Part shown: positions 10,605 to 23,100 of the stretch, in pieces
Position numbering within the stretch: position 1 is the stretch's first letter
Layout of the letters: every line of letters starts with the position of its first letter
Source of the DNA: Myripristis murdjan
Lineage: Eukaryota; Chordata; Actinopteri; Holocentriformes; Holocentridae
Direction: 5' to 3'
DNA length: 64,000 bases
Assembly (NCBI RefSeq): GCF_902150065.1
Contig: NC_043981.1
Location: 11,916,501 to 11,980,500 of the forward strand
The notes under the pieces: model-generated
The model's database searches: none
Told to the model about the DNA's origin: nothing
Seen by the model: only the letters and a program-made list of their open reading frames with translations
Made by a program: the position numbers and the translations under genes

Positions 10605-13600
10605 GAGTGTAACACTACAATTTAACCATAAGAACTGCAGTGCCGGTGTAACATACACACAGAATAAAAGATATATATGTATTGCTAGTAAAAACCCTAT
10701 TAACATGAAAAAAGTCAAAAATATTCCTATGTACAGTACTACATACATAGCCGACACACTATAGAGACGGTGAGGTCATTTTAACAAATTGTTCTCTCAA
10801 AGTACCGTGGGTCCCCTCTCTTTTCACATTTGTTTTAAAACCTCTGCACAACGTTCATCCCCTTGTTAGTAAAAACAAAAGTTGCTCGTTTTGCACCACA
10901 TGACATAGTGGCATAGTGACATAGTGCTCACTTATCGGCGTGGGTGATAGAGGAGTCACAGAAAACCCGCGCACAACCACACCGACGCTTTCAAGGGACA
11001 GAGAACTAGAGGGTTTCATTTCGCCGTCTTCGCTTTTCTCTCTGCAAAGCTGAGCGTCCTCGGGGCAGACAGCTCATGTTTTCTTAATGTGACTGTCCTC
11101 GTGAGCTTTTCCACTGCGGCCCGCAACTTTCCCCAGCACACCGGTAAAGATGCCATGACAAAGCTCGTCCTTCTCAAAGCCCCTGCCAACGTTTTCATCT
11201 CTGGAAACATCTTGCCAAACTGATGTCCAAACGCTGGAAGCAATTGGTGGAATCGACCTGCATAGTTTAACATCCAGCCTCTCTTTTTCTTTGTTTTTGT
11301 TTTTTTGCCATCGCCCAAGTTGCGTAGATAGCAAATACGCCCACACCAGTCCTTGCATCTCCCCAATCTAATTTTATTTGTTTCAATGCTGGGTTCAGTT
11401 TTGTGTTTGGGAGTGGTGGGATAGATTGTGTGTGGATTTGTGCGTGTGGTTGGGACAGGGGAGGACGGTGCTCAGTGTTGAGAGAAGATAGTAGTGGCCA
11501 TTACCGAAAAGCCTAAAGGCTTGGGTCTGTGCCAAGGGCTTAACAAAGCTTGTGGGTTAGTTCCAGACATACCAAGCCTTGTGTGCGTGAGTGTGTGTGT
11601 GTTTGTGTATGTTTAAGTATGTATGTGGAGACTGATGGTCTGCCGGCAGACTGGGACTTCAAGCGGGGTCTACCAGGTGATGACAACACGAGGCCTGGCA
11701 GGACGGTTCGGGGGATTTAAGTGCTAAGACTCTACAAACGGTGCATTTGACGATCCGCGTCAAGCAAAAGATGACTTGAACTTTGACTGGAGGGCTATCT
11801 GTGACCGTCGGTTGTCCTGTCCAACCCTGCTATCACCGATAATCCTGTTCCATTTGAGAAAACTGTAGAAGTGCCTAAAAAATGCTCATAAACACCACAT
11901 GCATCCAGAGTGTATCACTTTAAAGTCACTGACACAACACAACACACTGGTCGATCAATACAGCAGCTGTCAGAAACGCTGAACGGACCTTTGGGAAAGA
12001 CATCACACTTCACCGTTATTGGAGTCCTGACCCGGTTTTCTAGCAACTGTCCATTAACATCACAAGTGACTTTATCTAATTTGATTAAAAAACAACAACA
12101 ACAACAACAAAAGAGACAAAACACACGACAAATCAAAAATAGCTTTGTAGAATGTTTGGTGACTTTCATGGTGTACCATCGTTTCTTACCATGGTTTGAG
12201 TAGTTTACATGAGGAACGTGAGTGAGAAATTCAGATAAAAAAAAAAAATGTATTGTAAAACTGTGTAATGTATGTAAAGTGTCTCTTATTTTGAGAGTTT
12301 ATATTCATGGTTCTAGAAATGTATTCAGAGTTATTTAAAAATTTGTGTTGTGTGTACTCTCGAGGTATGTTTGGGCCCCTCCCCACCCCACCTCCAGAAC
12401 AATCAGTTGTTTTTTTTTTTTTTTTTTTTTTAGCCAAGATCATAAAACCTGTTATTATATCATTTTAGACCAACCCTCTTATTATTTGCTAATGTGTTTT
12501 ACAAAAGTGTGTTTTAACTCATGTGATACTAAACAATCTTGTTCTTTTCCATTCTCCTATCAAAATTCTGATGTATTTTCATGGTGCTTGATTAACATAG
12601 ACAATCCACAATCATACTTTAGGTTGAACTGAGGGTGAGGGACAGGGCCTCACTCTGCGTTCTCATTTTGGTTTCATTCACTTTGGTTTTCTTCTCACGC
12701 ATACACGGTTTGTATGTAATATTTGATTGTGGAAGGTGGTAAAAGTTATATTTTGTTGTAATTTATCATATGTTACTCTTGGTCAAATTTTAGTCAGAAA
12801 CAATGTTGTAAACTATTCTATTTTGAAATGAATGTAATTTATTGAGCTGTGCTGCGTTCTGCACGGTTGGTCACTTCAAGGTCTAACCAGTCAGGTTCAG
12901 CGAATGAGAAGACACACAAGAGCAGGGGGTGGGACTTAAAAGGCGACCCACCAATAGAAAGCTACTGGATCTTTCTTGCCTTCTCATGGAAACGGATCAT
13001 AGTGTTGCAGTAATGAGCATAGCTATAGAATTGCTTGTGTTGTTGAGAAAAAAATGTTTATTGTATAGATGACATTTTACCAAAAAAAGAGAAGAAAATT
13101 TCAAAAAAGATGTACTTTTCACTCTAGTATAATAGTATTTCATAACAATATTAAGTTGTTGCTGTGGCAACCAAAAGTTGCAATTACTAAAGTTCGGTAT
13201 TTTTGTAAATGACATTGTTAAGTTGATTTTTTTTTTTCTTTTTGCTAGAACACTGTACACAAGGTAGATTGTAAAGAAGATATGAACATTTCTTATTCTT
13301 CATTGAGATTATGACAATGACCTAATATTTTCATTAGCAAATAACAGCCTCTATAGAGCTGTAACTGTAACACTTAAATAGATATAAATTCATCAATGTT
13401 ACATAGATTATATATATATATAAAAGAACTAAATAATCTATAAATTAATAAGTTCAGATGTACAACTCTTCCCCTGACAGAGGACCTCGTGGTTCCACAT
13501 GAGACATTTTATTCGAGGCGTATGTATCACTAGAGTTAAGGATTGCACTTTTCATATTGTTTAAAGATGTCATCTGTTTTAATTTTCATTCGAGGTTTAG

Positions 13601-14640
13601 AGGTTACTGCACCCTCGTAGGACAGTAATTGTGCTTATCAATCACAACCAGTTACTACCGGTAAATACTTTAATTGAGAATCTTGCATGGGAAAAAAAAA
13701 ACGATATTTTTTCTTACTAAATGATAACGTACTGAATGTTTCTAGTTTAAAAAAACAGAAAAAATGTCTGTACACAAAATGTCCTCATTTGGTGACCCAC
13801 AATGCCCTTGTGTATGGAATCCTCTTGAGATGTAATGTTTTTTTTGAGATGTGTTGGCAGTGACTGACTGATGGTAACAAAAGAGAAAAAATGTAAGCAC
13901 TTTCTGAGCAGTTGGTCAACTGAGCAGACTCAGCTTATCCAAACACTTTGCCTTATCTTGAGTCCATCGTGCTTAAGGTTTTACGTTTTTAAGAGCTCTT
14001 AAGAAATATATTAAAGGAAGACTGTACAACTGGTCTCTCTTCTCAAATAATTTCTCAGTTTCATTTCAAATATATATCTTTATATCTAAAATATGTTTTG
14101 TTTTGTTTTTTTAGGGTTGTTTTTTTTTTTTTTTTTTTTTTTTTTAAGGTTTTAGGTTCTCATCACAAGGCCAAAAGGGTTGACTGCAACACAGTGAGCA
14201 GTCATTGGTCTCTATTCCTGGTTAGGGCCATGGTCTCCCAAATCTGTCGAGATCTTTTCTGTCCCATTACCTTGCAATGGAACAAAGATCCCATTAGCAG
14301 TCAAGGTCCTCTGGGAAACCAGTCCCAGAGCTTGTTGTTGACAGCTTTAGCCAGTAGAGGGCACTACACTGAGGACTGCAGGTGATGAATTGTGACTGCC
14401 CGTGCCATCATTGTTGCAGTGTATCCTAACGACAATGTAAAAATGAAATACAACAATGTCAACTGACAACAAGACCCTCATTGGATTTATAGTTTAAATG
14501 TAATCAATTTCAGTGTTTTCTTTTTTGCATATATTTTGTGCTATTTTATGTTTCTATAGTCAAATGTTTCTTTTGTTCCAGCAAGATAGTGTAAAATCTA
14601 TTGAAAGAAAGAAATAAAGAAAATTAAAGGATTTTTTTCC
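10495..14640 (+). other. mbnl2: mbnl2 3'UTR (about 4.1 kb)
   Basis: No further open coding segment is seen after the last exon. The stretch is A/T-rich, with long T and A runs (12237-12248, 12410-12431, 14120-14145). It has a Pumilio-type TGTAAATA at 10554-10561 and a CAACAA tract near 12092-12111. Long 3'UTRs are usual for MBNL genes. The end is set by the poly(A) signal listed below; an earlier end is possible. Confidence 0.65.
14613..14618 (+). terminator. poly(A) signal AATAAA, probable mbnl2 3' end
   Basis: Canonical AATAAA, with a T-rich stretch and GTGTGG 20-35 bases downstream (14631-14650). It lies about 4.1 kb after the stop. Other A/T-rich hexamers upstream could serve shorter transcripts. 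Confidence 0.55.
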
Positions 14641-16823
14641 CATGTGTGGACCTTTTAATGTTCTTGGAAGTTTTTGAATCGTGCGCAATCACATCAAGAA
14701 AAGGAGGAGTGCAGTGAGCAGTATTTGCAGACCTGTTAGATGGTTGCTGTTCATTATAATTCAGTACCATTAAAGTATTATTATTATTGAGGTATTATTA
14801 TTATTATTATTATTGTTGTTGTTAGAACAACTTTTCCATCTGTGTTCAGTAGGATTTGCAAATACATGATGACTTATAACTAGATGTTACGGCAAGTGCA
14901 CACTAGAAATAGCTGCATTCAATAAGGGCCAAAGTCTGGTTGAAAAATAAAGGTTTATTAATCTTATAAATACATGAATCAGCCACGGCTTACTGGCTGA
15001 TTCAAACAGTCACTCCTGTTCAAACTTCAATATCAGACAGTACTGAAATGAAGGCTGTCATGGAGGTTAGCAAAATGTATGAGGGGTGAGTGATGCCACT
15101 GTGTTTAAACTCATTTCATTGCACATGCTCGCTGTCATTTGTGTCAGCAGCTGTGGTCATGATGGTGGATTTTCCTTCATCAGGTTGCTGTGATGCAGTA
15201 CGGTTGAATAAATGTGGAAAATTTAAAAAAAAAAACAATAAAACAAACTCAACTGCAACTGTGGCAGTGATCATTAATTTGCATTCACCAAATAAATTAA
15301 CATGTTTATATGAAACAAGCAAGTCTGCAAGTGTTTGACATGACAGCACAGCCTAAACAGCGCACGTTTTACTGCAGCAGAAGAGGACTTGATAGGTGAA
15401 GGCTATGTGTATGTCTTTAATTATAAACATCTAAATGATGAACTGCTACACTGCTGAAGCCTCATGTATGTGTAGTTAGTTTACAACTGCATCTTAGCAC
15501 ATTCTGCATCACTCAAAGAATATTTTGGTCTATTTACAAGGTTTCCAAATTCAACTTTCCCCTAAACAGCATTAAGTAAATCCACTTTGAAACTGACTCA
15601 AATGGAATTAAAATAAATTGATTGAATATATTTAAATCGGCTCAATTTGTGCTCATGATGCCAATTAATGTAAAATGCATTAACTTTATTAGAGTCTAAA
15701 TGATAGATTTTCATTTTCAGATTTTCATTATTTGGCTCCAAAGATCTAATGAGGCTCAAACGCCCTGGTGCACTAAATTTTAAACTTGCTGCAAGAAACA
15801 TAACAGCCAGCTTTTATGTCAAACTGTCAACAAACTGAAGCAGCCGACTAAAGACTTTGACTTAATCTCCATATCCAGCCTTGCTTCAGGAAGCTCAGCA
15901 TCTATAATAATGATACTTTTCCAGTCAATGAATTGCCTGGACAACAGTCACAAAGGTGCTTCTCATTGCAAATAATGCCACTAAGCTTGTACTACTGCAT
16001 TGATTTTCGAAACGGCTCACAAACACAATGCATCTCCCAGTCAATTAGTTTTCACCAATTAGGTGCTTTGTTTCCCATAATAACAGCAGCACTTACAGTC
16101 ATTTGCGGTTTACTTTGCACAATAAGGACTACACCCCTCTCTTTGTTTTCAGATGTCAGTGATGCTTCTCTTAATATTTTAAACACACTGATGCTTTAAC
16201 ACTTCTCCTGGTGGCTTAGTGACACCAACAACGACAACGCCTCTCCTCATTTGGTTTCCATGCTGACTAAGATGCTTCTGCTTCAAGGTCTCCTCTCCTC
16301 CTTTGTTCCTCTGTGGCACTAACCACCCCCCATACCTTCCTGGACTATTTGGAGTAACATCCAGTGGAAAGAGCGACTCCAGAGGCGTGGATCCCCAGCG
16401 CTGTTGTCTCACCAAGGATAAATAGCCTCTTTGCCCTCAACTCTGCTGCACCCCACTGTACAGAGAAATGCAGTGTTAGCCTTGCATCTGGAGGCGCACG
16501 AAAAAGATGTGCCGCCCGGTGATTTCTAATAATAGCCAATCTAATTTTTGCTCCACCGCCGCCTTATTGCATTATGGATGCCTCTGGAATGGTGTCCCTT
16601 CAAGATAGCGTGGGAATATTTCAGTAGATGTGCGTCTCAGGGCTAAATGCTCCAAGATCGGCCGCCTGCAAAACCCCAGAGCATCTCGTTTACCGTGGGC
16701 TATCACCGTGTCATGCCTGCAGTGTGAGTCTGTGCAAGGCGGCTGTGCAGGGGGATGCGTTTCCTTCATCCATTGCTGAGGACTTTGTTTTCTGCATGCT
16801 GGATCTAAGCAGACTGGTGCGCC
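14641..16823. other. intergenic mbnl2-rap2a, including the rap2a 5' region
   Basis: No coding exon found. It contains ATT triplets at about 14778-14820 and A runs. The last few hundred bases before the rap2a ATG must hold its 5'UTR and promoter, but no clear TATA box or strong CpG island was recognised. Confidence 0.6.
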
Positions 16824-17137
16824 ATGCGGGAGTATAAGGTGGTGGTGCTCGGCAGCGGCGGGGTGGGGAAGTCCGCCCTGACCGTGCAGTTCGTCACCGG
16901 GACATTCATAGAGAAGTACGACCCGACCATTGAAGATTTCTACCGCAAGGAGATCGAAGTGGACTCCTCTCCGTCCGTGCTGGAGATCCTGGACACCGCC
17001 GGCACGGAGCAGTTCGCCTCGATGAGGGACCTCTACATCAGGAACGGCCAAGGCTTCATCCTGGTCTACAGCCTGGTCAACCAGCAAAGTTTTCAGGACA
17101 TCAAACCCATGAGAGACCAGATCATCAGGGTCAAAAG
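16824..17137 (+). CDS. rap2a: rap2a exon 1 (coding part)
   Basis: Covers residues 1-104 and two bases of codon 105, with P-loop, both switches and DTAG. Donor GTAAGG follows. It reads without interruption from MREYKVVV to IIRVKR. Confidence 0.97.
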
Positions 17138-20100
17138 GTAAGGCCGGGTTAACTTCATTTCTGAGGCTGATTGAGGCCGGGATGATTCACAGGACACACT
17201 GATGTGAATCATCCCTGTCCTCTTCTCTGTGTGTGTGTGTGTGTGTCACCAAATAACTTTATTAATCCGTAAACTAGATTTGATGTGCAGCTGGGGAGTC
17301 TTGTGAAGATCTTATCGCAGGCTGCAGGAGAATAGGGGTTCTCAGATGTTTTTTTTTTTAAATGACTGTTTCAGGGTTTTACCCAGACCCTCCCATTTGA
17401 TCCGATTTTGTCCCAGGACTGCCATATGCTACAATATTTTTTCAAAACATGCTCTAATTAAGGTAATTTCGATGGAGTGAAATAATGTTGACTTTAAATT
17501 ATTCCTCATTTTGCCGGAGTTCCCCCTGGATCCTGTCAAGGGCCCCTGGAGGTCCCTGAACCCCACTTGGACAGCCACCAAAAGACCTATTGTTTTACAC
17601 TCGAGCCCAAAACCTCACATCGTCCTCCAGAGCTGAACCTCCATCTGCTCAGCCTCTTCCTCTCTCTGTCTCTCTCTCTCCATCGCTCTCCCGTGCCTCG
17701 TGAGAAGATGTTAGCTTTGGTCCATGTGTTCCTCATAAGAGCCCAGCTGTGGCTCACCTGTCATATATCAACCCCGCTGAACTCTCACTGGTTTTGATGT
17801 TCTCTCTCTTTCACATGACTAACCCTGCATGGCTTTGATCAGACCAGTCCATTACTCAACAGATCCGCTGAGATCATCTCACAAACCTGGCTGCAAGAGA
17901 GCGGAATAAAAGCAGACATCTTTTCCAGAGGTAGTGTCACTTCCCCCTCTGGAGTTGCACTGCTGGATGCCGTTACAGCGACTCTGGGCACTGACACACT
18001 GATGTTTTTGGCTCGGTGATTTTCTTTACTCTGGATGCGAGATGACACGGTGACTTTGAGGCCCAGAGGTTGACACGCAATTTGAGCCGGAGGAGGCAAT
18101 TTTTTTGTGTGTTTTTCAGATGACAGAGACTTAAAATTACAAGGGCTTAGACTGATGACTCCTTAAATCAGCCTTCAGGGAAAGGGCCTCAAGTTGAGGG
18201 GGGCGCCCCAGAGGTGGAAGTGTGTTATATTCTGTTTCACACTGCCCTGGCTGGAAACAGGGTTTGGTCAAAATCTACCAAACTGTTCGTGAATAAAGAA
18301 AGCTGTCTAGAAAATATGATACAGCCGCTGATGTGTTATCTGAGACAAACTGGAACAAGCAGGAATAACATCAATACAGGCTCGGAGAAAAAGGGAGCTA
18401 TGGTTATGACAACCAATTGGTATTAGTGCCAAAAAACCCAGACTTAAGATTCGCGATGTGTTCAGTAGTTGTCATCATTAAATGAATATATGGCATTGCC
18501 TCTTGTGCACAGGGGCCCATAATTCCTAGCTCCGCCCCTGCTGCTCCAGCACAACTTGACACATCTACTTTTTGAGCATAAAACTCTCACGCTGCATGTT
18601 GTGAGAAGCTTGATCCACAGTCAAGTTTATTTATAGAGCGCGTTTCACAAGCCGGGTTGTCACAAAGTGCCTCACAGAAACCCAGAAACAATGAGCAGTG
18701 CAGACAGATGCTTTCCACTGATATCACATCATTTCTCAGCAGTAGGAGTGGACCTAGCCGGCTTTGTAACACACACACACACACACACATACATGCACAC
18801 ACACAGAGAGAGACACTGCATCCGTTGGGTGTCCTGTCATTAATGAAACAAGCAGCACCAGCTCCTGGTCTCCATTAGCTGTCTGCAGGAGGTCAGCCTC
18901 CCTCCTCAGAAGCTTCTTGCTGAGCCAGCAGCAGCAACAAGCACCACACTGAGATATAGTATGTGCCCACTCACCAGAACTTAATGGGATTGTGTTGGGT
19001 TGGAAGCCAAGAAGACATCAGGCCCCCATTAGCCAGTCGTATAAACCGGAGTGCTATGCTGGACTCCTGGCAGAGGGAAGCATGGGAAAGAAGTTTGATC
19101 AGAAAGGATGCAGGTGGCATGAAGCCACATTCTCCTGACACACCCCTGCATTGGGCCACATATCACTTTAACCAGGCCATCCTATACATTAACATGTGAG
19201 AAGCAGCAAATACACTTCACCAAGCCTCATGCTTAACCTAAATCTGTAGCTTTCCATCCTAACAGTCTGTTCTCACATCGTGCCTGAACCAAATCCAAAC
19301 ATCTCATTTGTACCTCTGTTCGTCTCTTAAGGCTGTTTGCGCTGTCGCCTTCAACACATTTTTCCATCTTAGCTGCGAACAGAGACGGGTTGAATGGCAC
19401 CAATGGATGCGCAGCAAAAAGAGTGTAAACATCAACTTTATGCCGGTCTGTCAGTCCAAGCCTATGAGAGTTAATTTCACACTTTCTGATAGTTTTGCAC
19501 AGCTGCTCCAGAGCCATATCAGCTCTGAGTGGACAAACAACTCTCCAACACTGGAAAAACTCACCAACAGGCGTCCAAAAAGACTAAGAAAGTTCCTTAA
19601 GTGCACCCCAAAAAAAAAAAAAAAAAAAAAAGCCTAAATGGTCCATCTGCATATATAACATATTTTGCACTGAGACAAAAACAAATATTACTGCACTCAC
19701 AATAAGTTATGCATATTTCTAGTGTGTAATCACTGAATGCATACACTGTCATTATCTCTAATTAGCAGGCGCTGATGGATTCTGCAGAGGTGAAATTTGG
19801 TGCACATTTTTTATCGCGTGGGTGCAGTTGGCTGTGTGTGTGCATGTGTGTGCATGTGTGTGTGTGTGTGTACAGAAGCCATTATATTCAGGCTGAAGAT
19901 TTGGTTCATTTTTGCGCAGCTTAAATGCAATCTGCTCCTCTGCAGTTGGGACTCTACATCATAAAAAGTAACAGAAAAATAACAGCCGCTACTTGAATAG
20001 TAGTTTCTGGTTCTTTCCACCACTGATATTCTCTGTGTTCTGTGTTTATATTATAGTTAGCCACAGGCAAACACCCCTTACATACAGATCCACTTGACTC

Positions 20101-23100
20101 CGGTACGTCACAGTATAACCAAATAAAGCTCATGTCAGATGCTGGTTATCACAACAACATCTGGGTGTAGCCCTCGTCCTAATCTAATAATCTCCTCGCT
20201 TGGATGTTTAAGTTTATGGTTGTATCGACCCGGGGGGGCGTTGCCTTCAAAGCACTTGAGCCGGGCTTTCACGCTGCACTGATGCTGTGTCTAATAGCAG
20301 GAGGTGAGCATCACGTGCGGGATAGGGTGGGGACTGAAACTACGTATCCCAGGGGGCACTCGGGGTTTGGGCCCACAGCGGCTTCCCGACCTCAGGCTTT
20401 TAGCGTTCGCCGCCAGGAAACGGAGAACAAGGAGGGAGAGCCGTTGAAGAGGCTTGGTTTAAAATGTGCCACAAGTTAAGTGCTCCTCCTCGCCGTATTA
20501 GTCCAAGCAAAGTGCTCCGACTTAACGTATTTACCCGGTTGTGCTTGCGTGGCTGTTTTCCCCCACGCAGGTTCACTTTAGGTTCATCTTCCTCTCACAA
20601 TCATCTGTTACCTCGACAGGATTTCTTTTATCACGTCCCACAACACGGCAACATAATCCAACCTAATTACCTCTGGCAGCGAGATTGTTTTGTTTCATTG
20701 TTATCCAGGCAATCAAACTGCATTTATATGGCACATTACATACAATCAATGTGTTTTACATTTAAACAAAACGGAATATGAAATAAAACGAGAGAGAGAG
20801 GCAGAAAAAGTCAATAAAACACAAGTCGAGGAAGCATTTATCATATTTCAGTATAGGAACAGACCTCTATAAGCCATGTGATTTATTGCACTCCAGGAAT
20901 AGGAACAGCACTGTCTGCTAAAATGACACACCAATTTGTTTCTTCTTTTTTTTTTTCTTTTTTTTTTTTTTTCCCAGAATGAATACCTCTAAAACTGATG
21001 ATTTCCATGAAATTCGGTGGCAAGACAGGCTTTGAGGAACAATCGATTGGCTTGTGCTTGTGATCTGGATCAGGGATGTTCAGCGTCAGACGTTATCCTT
21101 CTTTTAGACACAACTCTGAAAATAATAGAGGCAGAGACTTGATTTCACATCCAAAGCGGGCGGTTGCATGCGAAGAAGTCAATTTCATTCGAAGTTGAAG
21201 TGACAAGAGTTTTGTCTTCGGGTCTGACAGCAACGTAGCTCAGGTTTTATTGGATGCTTTAAACTGAGTTTGCATCATAAATACAGAAAATGAAAGAGCT
21301 GGGAGTTTGGCCATTAAAGATGGAAATGAAGTTTCATTGTAAATTAACAACAAAAAAAAAAAGACTCCAAAGACTTTCTCCATCTGCCGTGCAGGCCCTC
21401 TCCTCCTCCTCTGTTTATCACAGGAATGTTTGCGGTTTATTATTTTTGTTTTGCCGCTTTCCTGCCCGTGTAGCCCAGATGCCGACACGCTTCAGAGACG
21501 ACGCTCGCACTCGTCTCAAGCTTTGTTCCTCGGCGGCGACGTCCCCCGGGACTTCACGCGACGTGGGCGCCACAACTCGGAGGCCCTTGCGATTTTTTTT
21601 TTTTTTTTTTCCCTGTCCACTTCCACCAGCGGCTCCGTGCGTTGTAGCCTCGCTGTCACACGGTGCAGCCGCTCCAAAACCGCTAATTAACAACAGATGT
21701 AGAGCGCAGAGAGGCTGCCGCGGGGTTGGAGGGCTTCATGTTGGAGATGCATGGGCTGTTCTTTGGTAATTAGTATGTGTGTATGTTTGTGTAAGTGTGT
21801 GTGTGTGTGTGTGAGTTTGCGAGTGCTTTGGGGCTTGTGAAAGCGGGGGTTAGTGAACAGTGCTGTAGCTGTTTAGCACAGCAGGTAGCCTTAATAAGGC
21901 TGTTGTACCCACAGGCTAAGCACAAAATGTGGGCACCATCCTTTTGTGAGTTTCAACAATGGCTCTGTGTCTGCACCGTGTGTCTTTCCCCAAATGTTGG
22001 AATAATACCCCAAAGAGGCGGGGAACAGCGGGTACACGTTTTTGTGTGTTTCAAGGTCAAAGGTCAAGGCCTCGGGTTTAGATTTCATAACGGCAAAAAA
22101 TATGCCCATAAATGTTACTAAATGACACGTAATCCACTTCTGTGCCAGCGAGGCTTTGCCGGGACAGGAGATAAACTTTGAAGCCGTTCCACCTCCCACG
22201 CGGTTACAACCCGGGCTTTTTACGAGCTCCCGCCCCACACACACACACACGTCTCTGCTGAAGTCGTGCACCAAGCGAGTTTACACCTGAAATCCAGTTA
22301 AGCCGAAAAAAAAAGCCTGGATGTGAGGTTTTCGTCTCAGTTTGTGTTTGTCCTGCGGGCTCGCCGGCCCGACGGGGGTTTGCTGCTTTGTCTGTTTGGA
22401 TGATGTCATCGGAAAACTACACTAATTGGTCCTGTCCCGATTGTGACACACAAATGTGCTGAAGGCCGGGGATGACTTCACAAAGATGTTCAAGCGGAGG
22501 GACGCGGAGAGAGCCGGCTAAAAATATTGATTTTCCAATGAATTGCGGTCATTTTAACAATCCGGTATCGATCGCTCGAATCCTGAGATCCATCTTTTCA
22601 CCTCCAGACTGTGCTGCACCCATGGGTGTGTTCGTCATTGCTGCACGGCTGAGCTTTGTCCAAACACACTTTAAAGCTTCACTTTAAATTCTAGTGGAGA
22701 TCCCAAGGTTTCCGAAGATGCCATATATGTCCTGCCGAATCACAGCGAAGTGTGTATAAAATGATACACGAGGCATCTAGAGATTTTCGATTTGATGGCA
22801 TATGGGGCCTGAACATTTCACACAGTATAAGTGGGATTCAGCTTCAGTGATGTGTTACACCCTGCAGATACACATCATATAAAATAAAGAATTTAAGGAA
22901 TGAATTAATGCTTTTTCTGTTTGAGGACGTGTGAAGATGTTTGCCCCAGTGATGTGCACTGTGCCTCCCGTCCTGCAGGGGTCAGGCCTGCAGAAACTCA
23001 GCTGACAGATGACATGTTGTGAATACAGGAGTGAGCAATGGCAGGAAAAAATGTAGATCATATAGTATGCAGGTTCCTTCAGCACCTTTATCTTCCTCAT

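Noticed and set aside
11016-11366. 116-codon minus-strand frame in the mbnl2 3'UTR
   Set aside because: No recognisable domain, no splice or promoter context; likely chance.
16572-17087. 171-codon minus-strand frame opposite rap2a exon 1
   Set aside because: Shadow of the GC-rich rap2a coding exon; no family resemblance.
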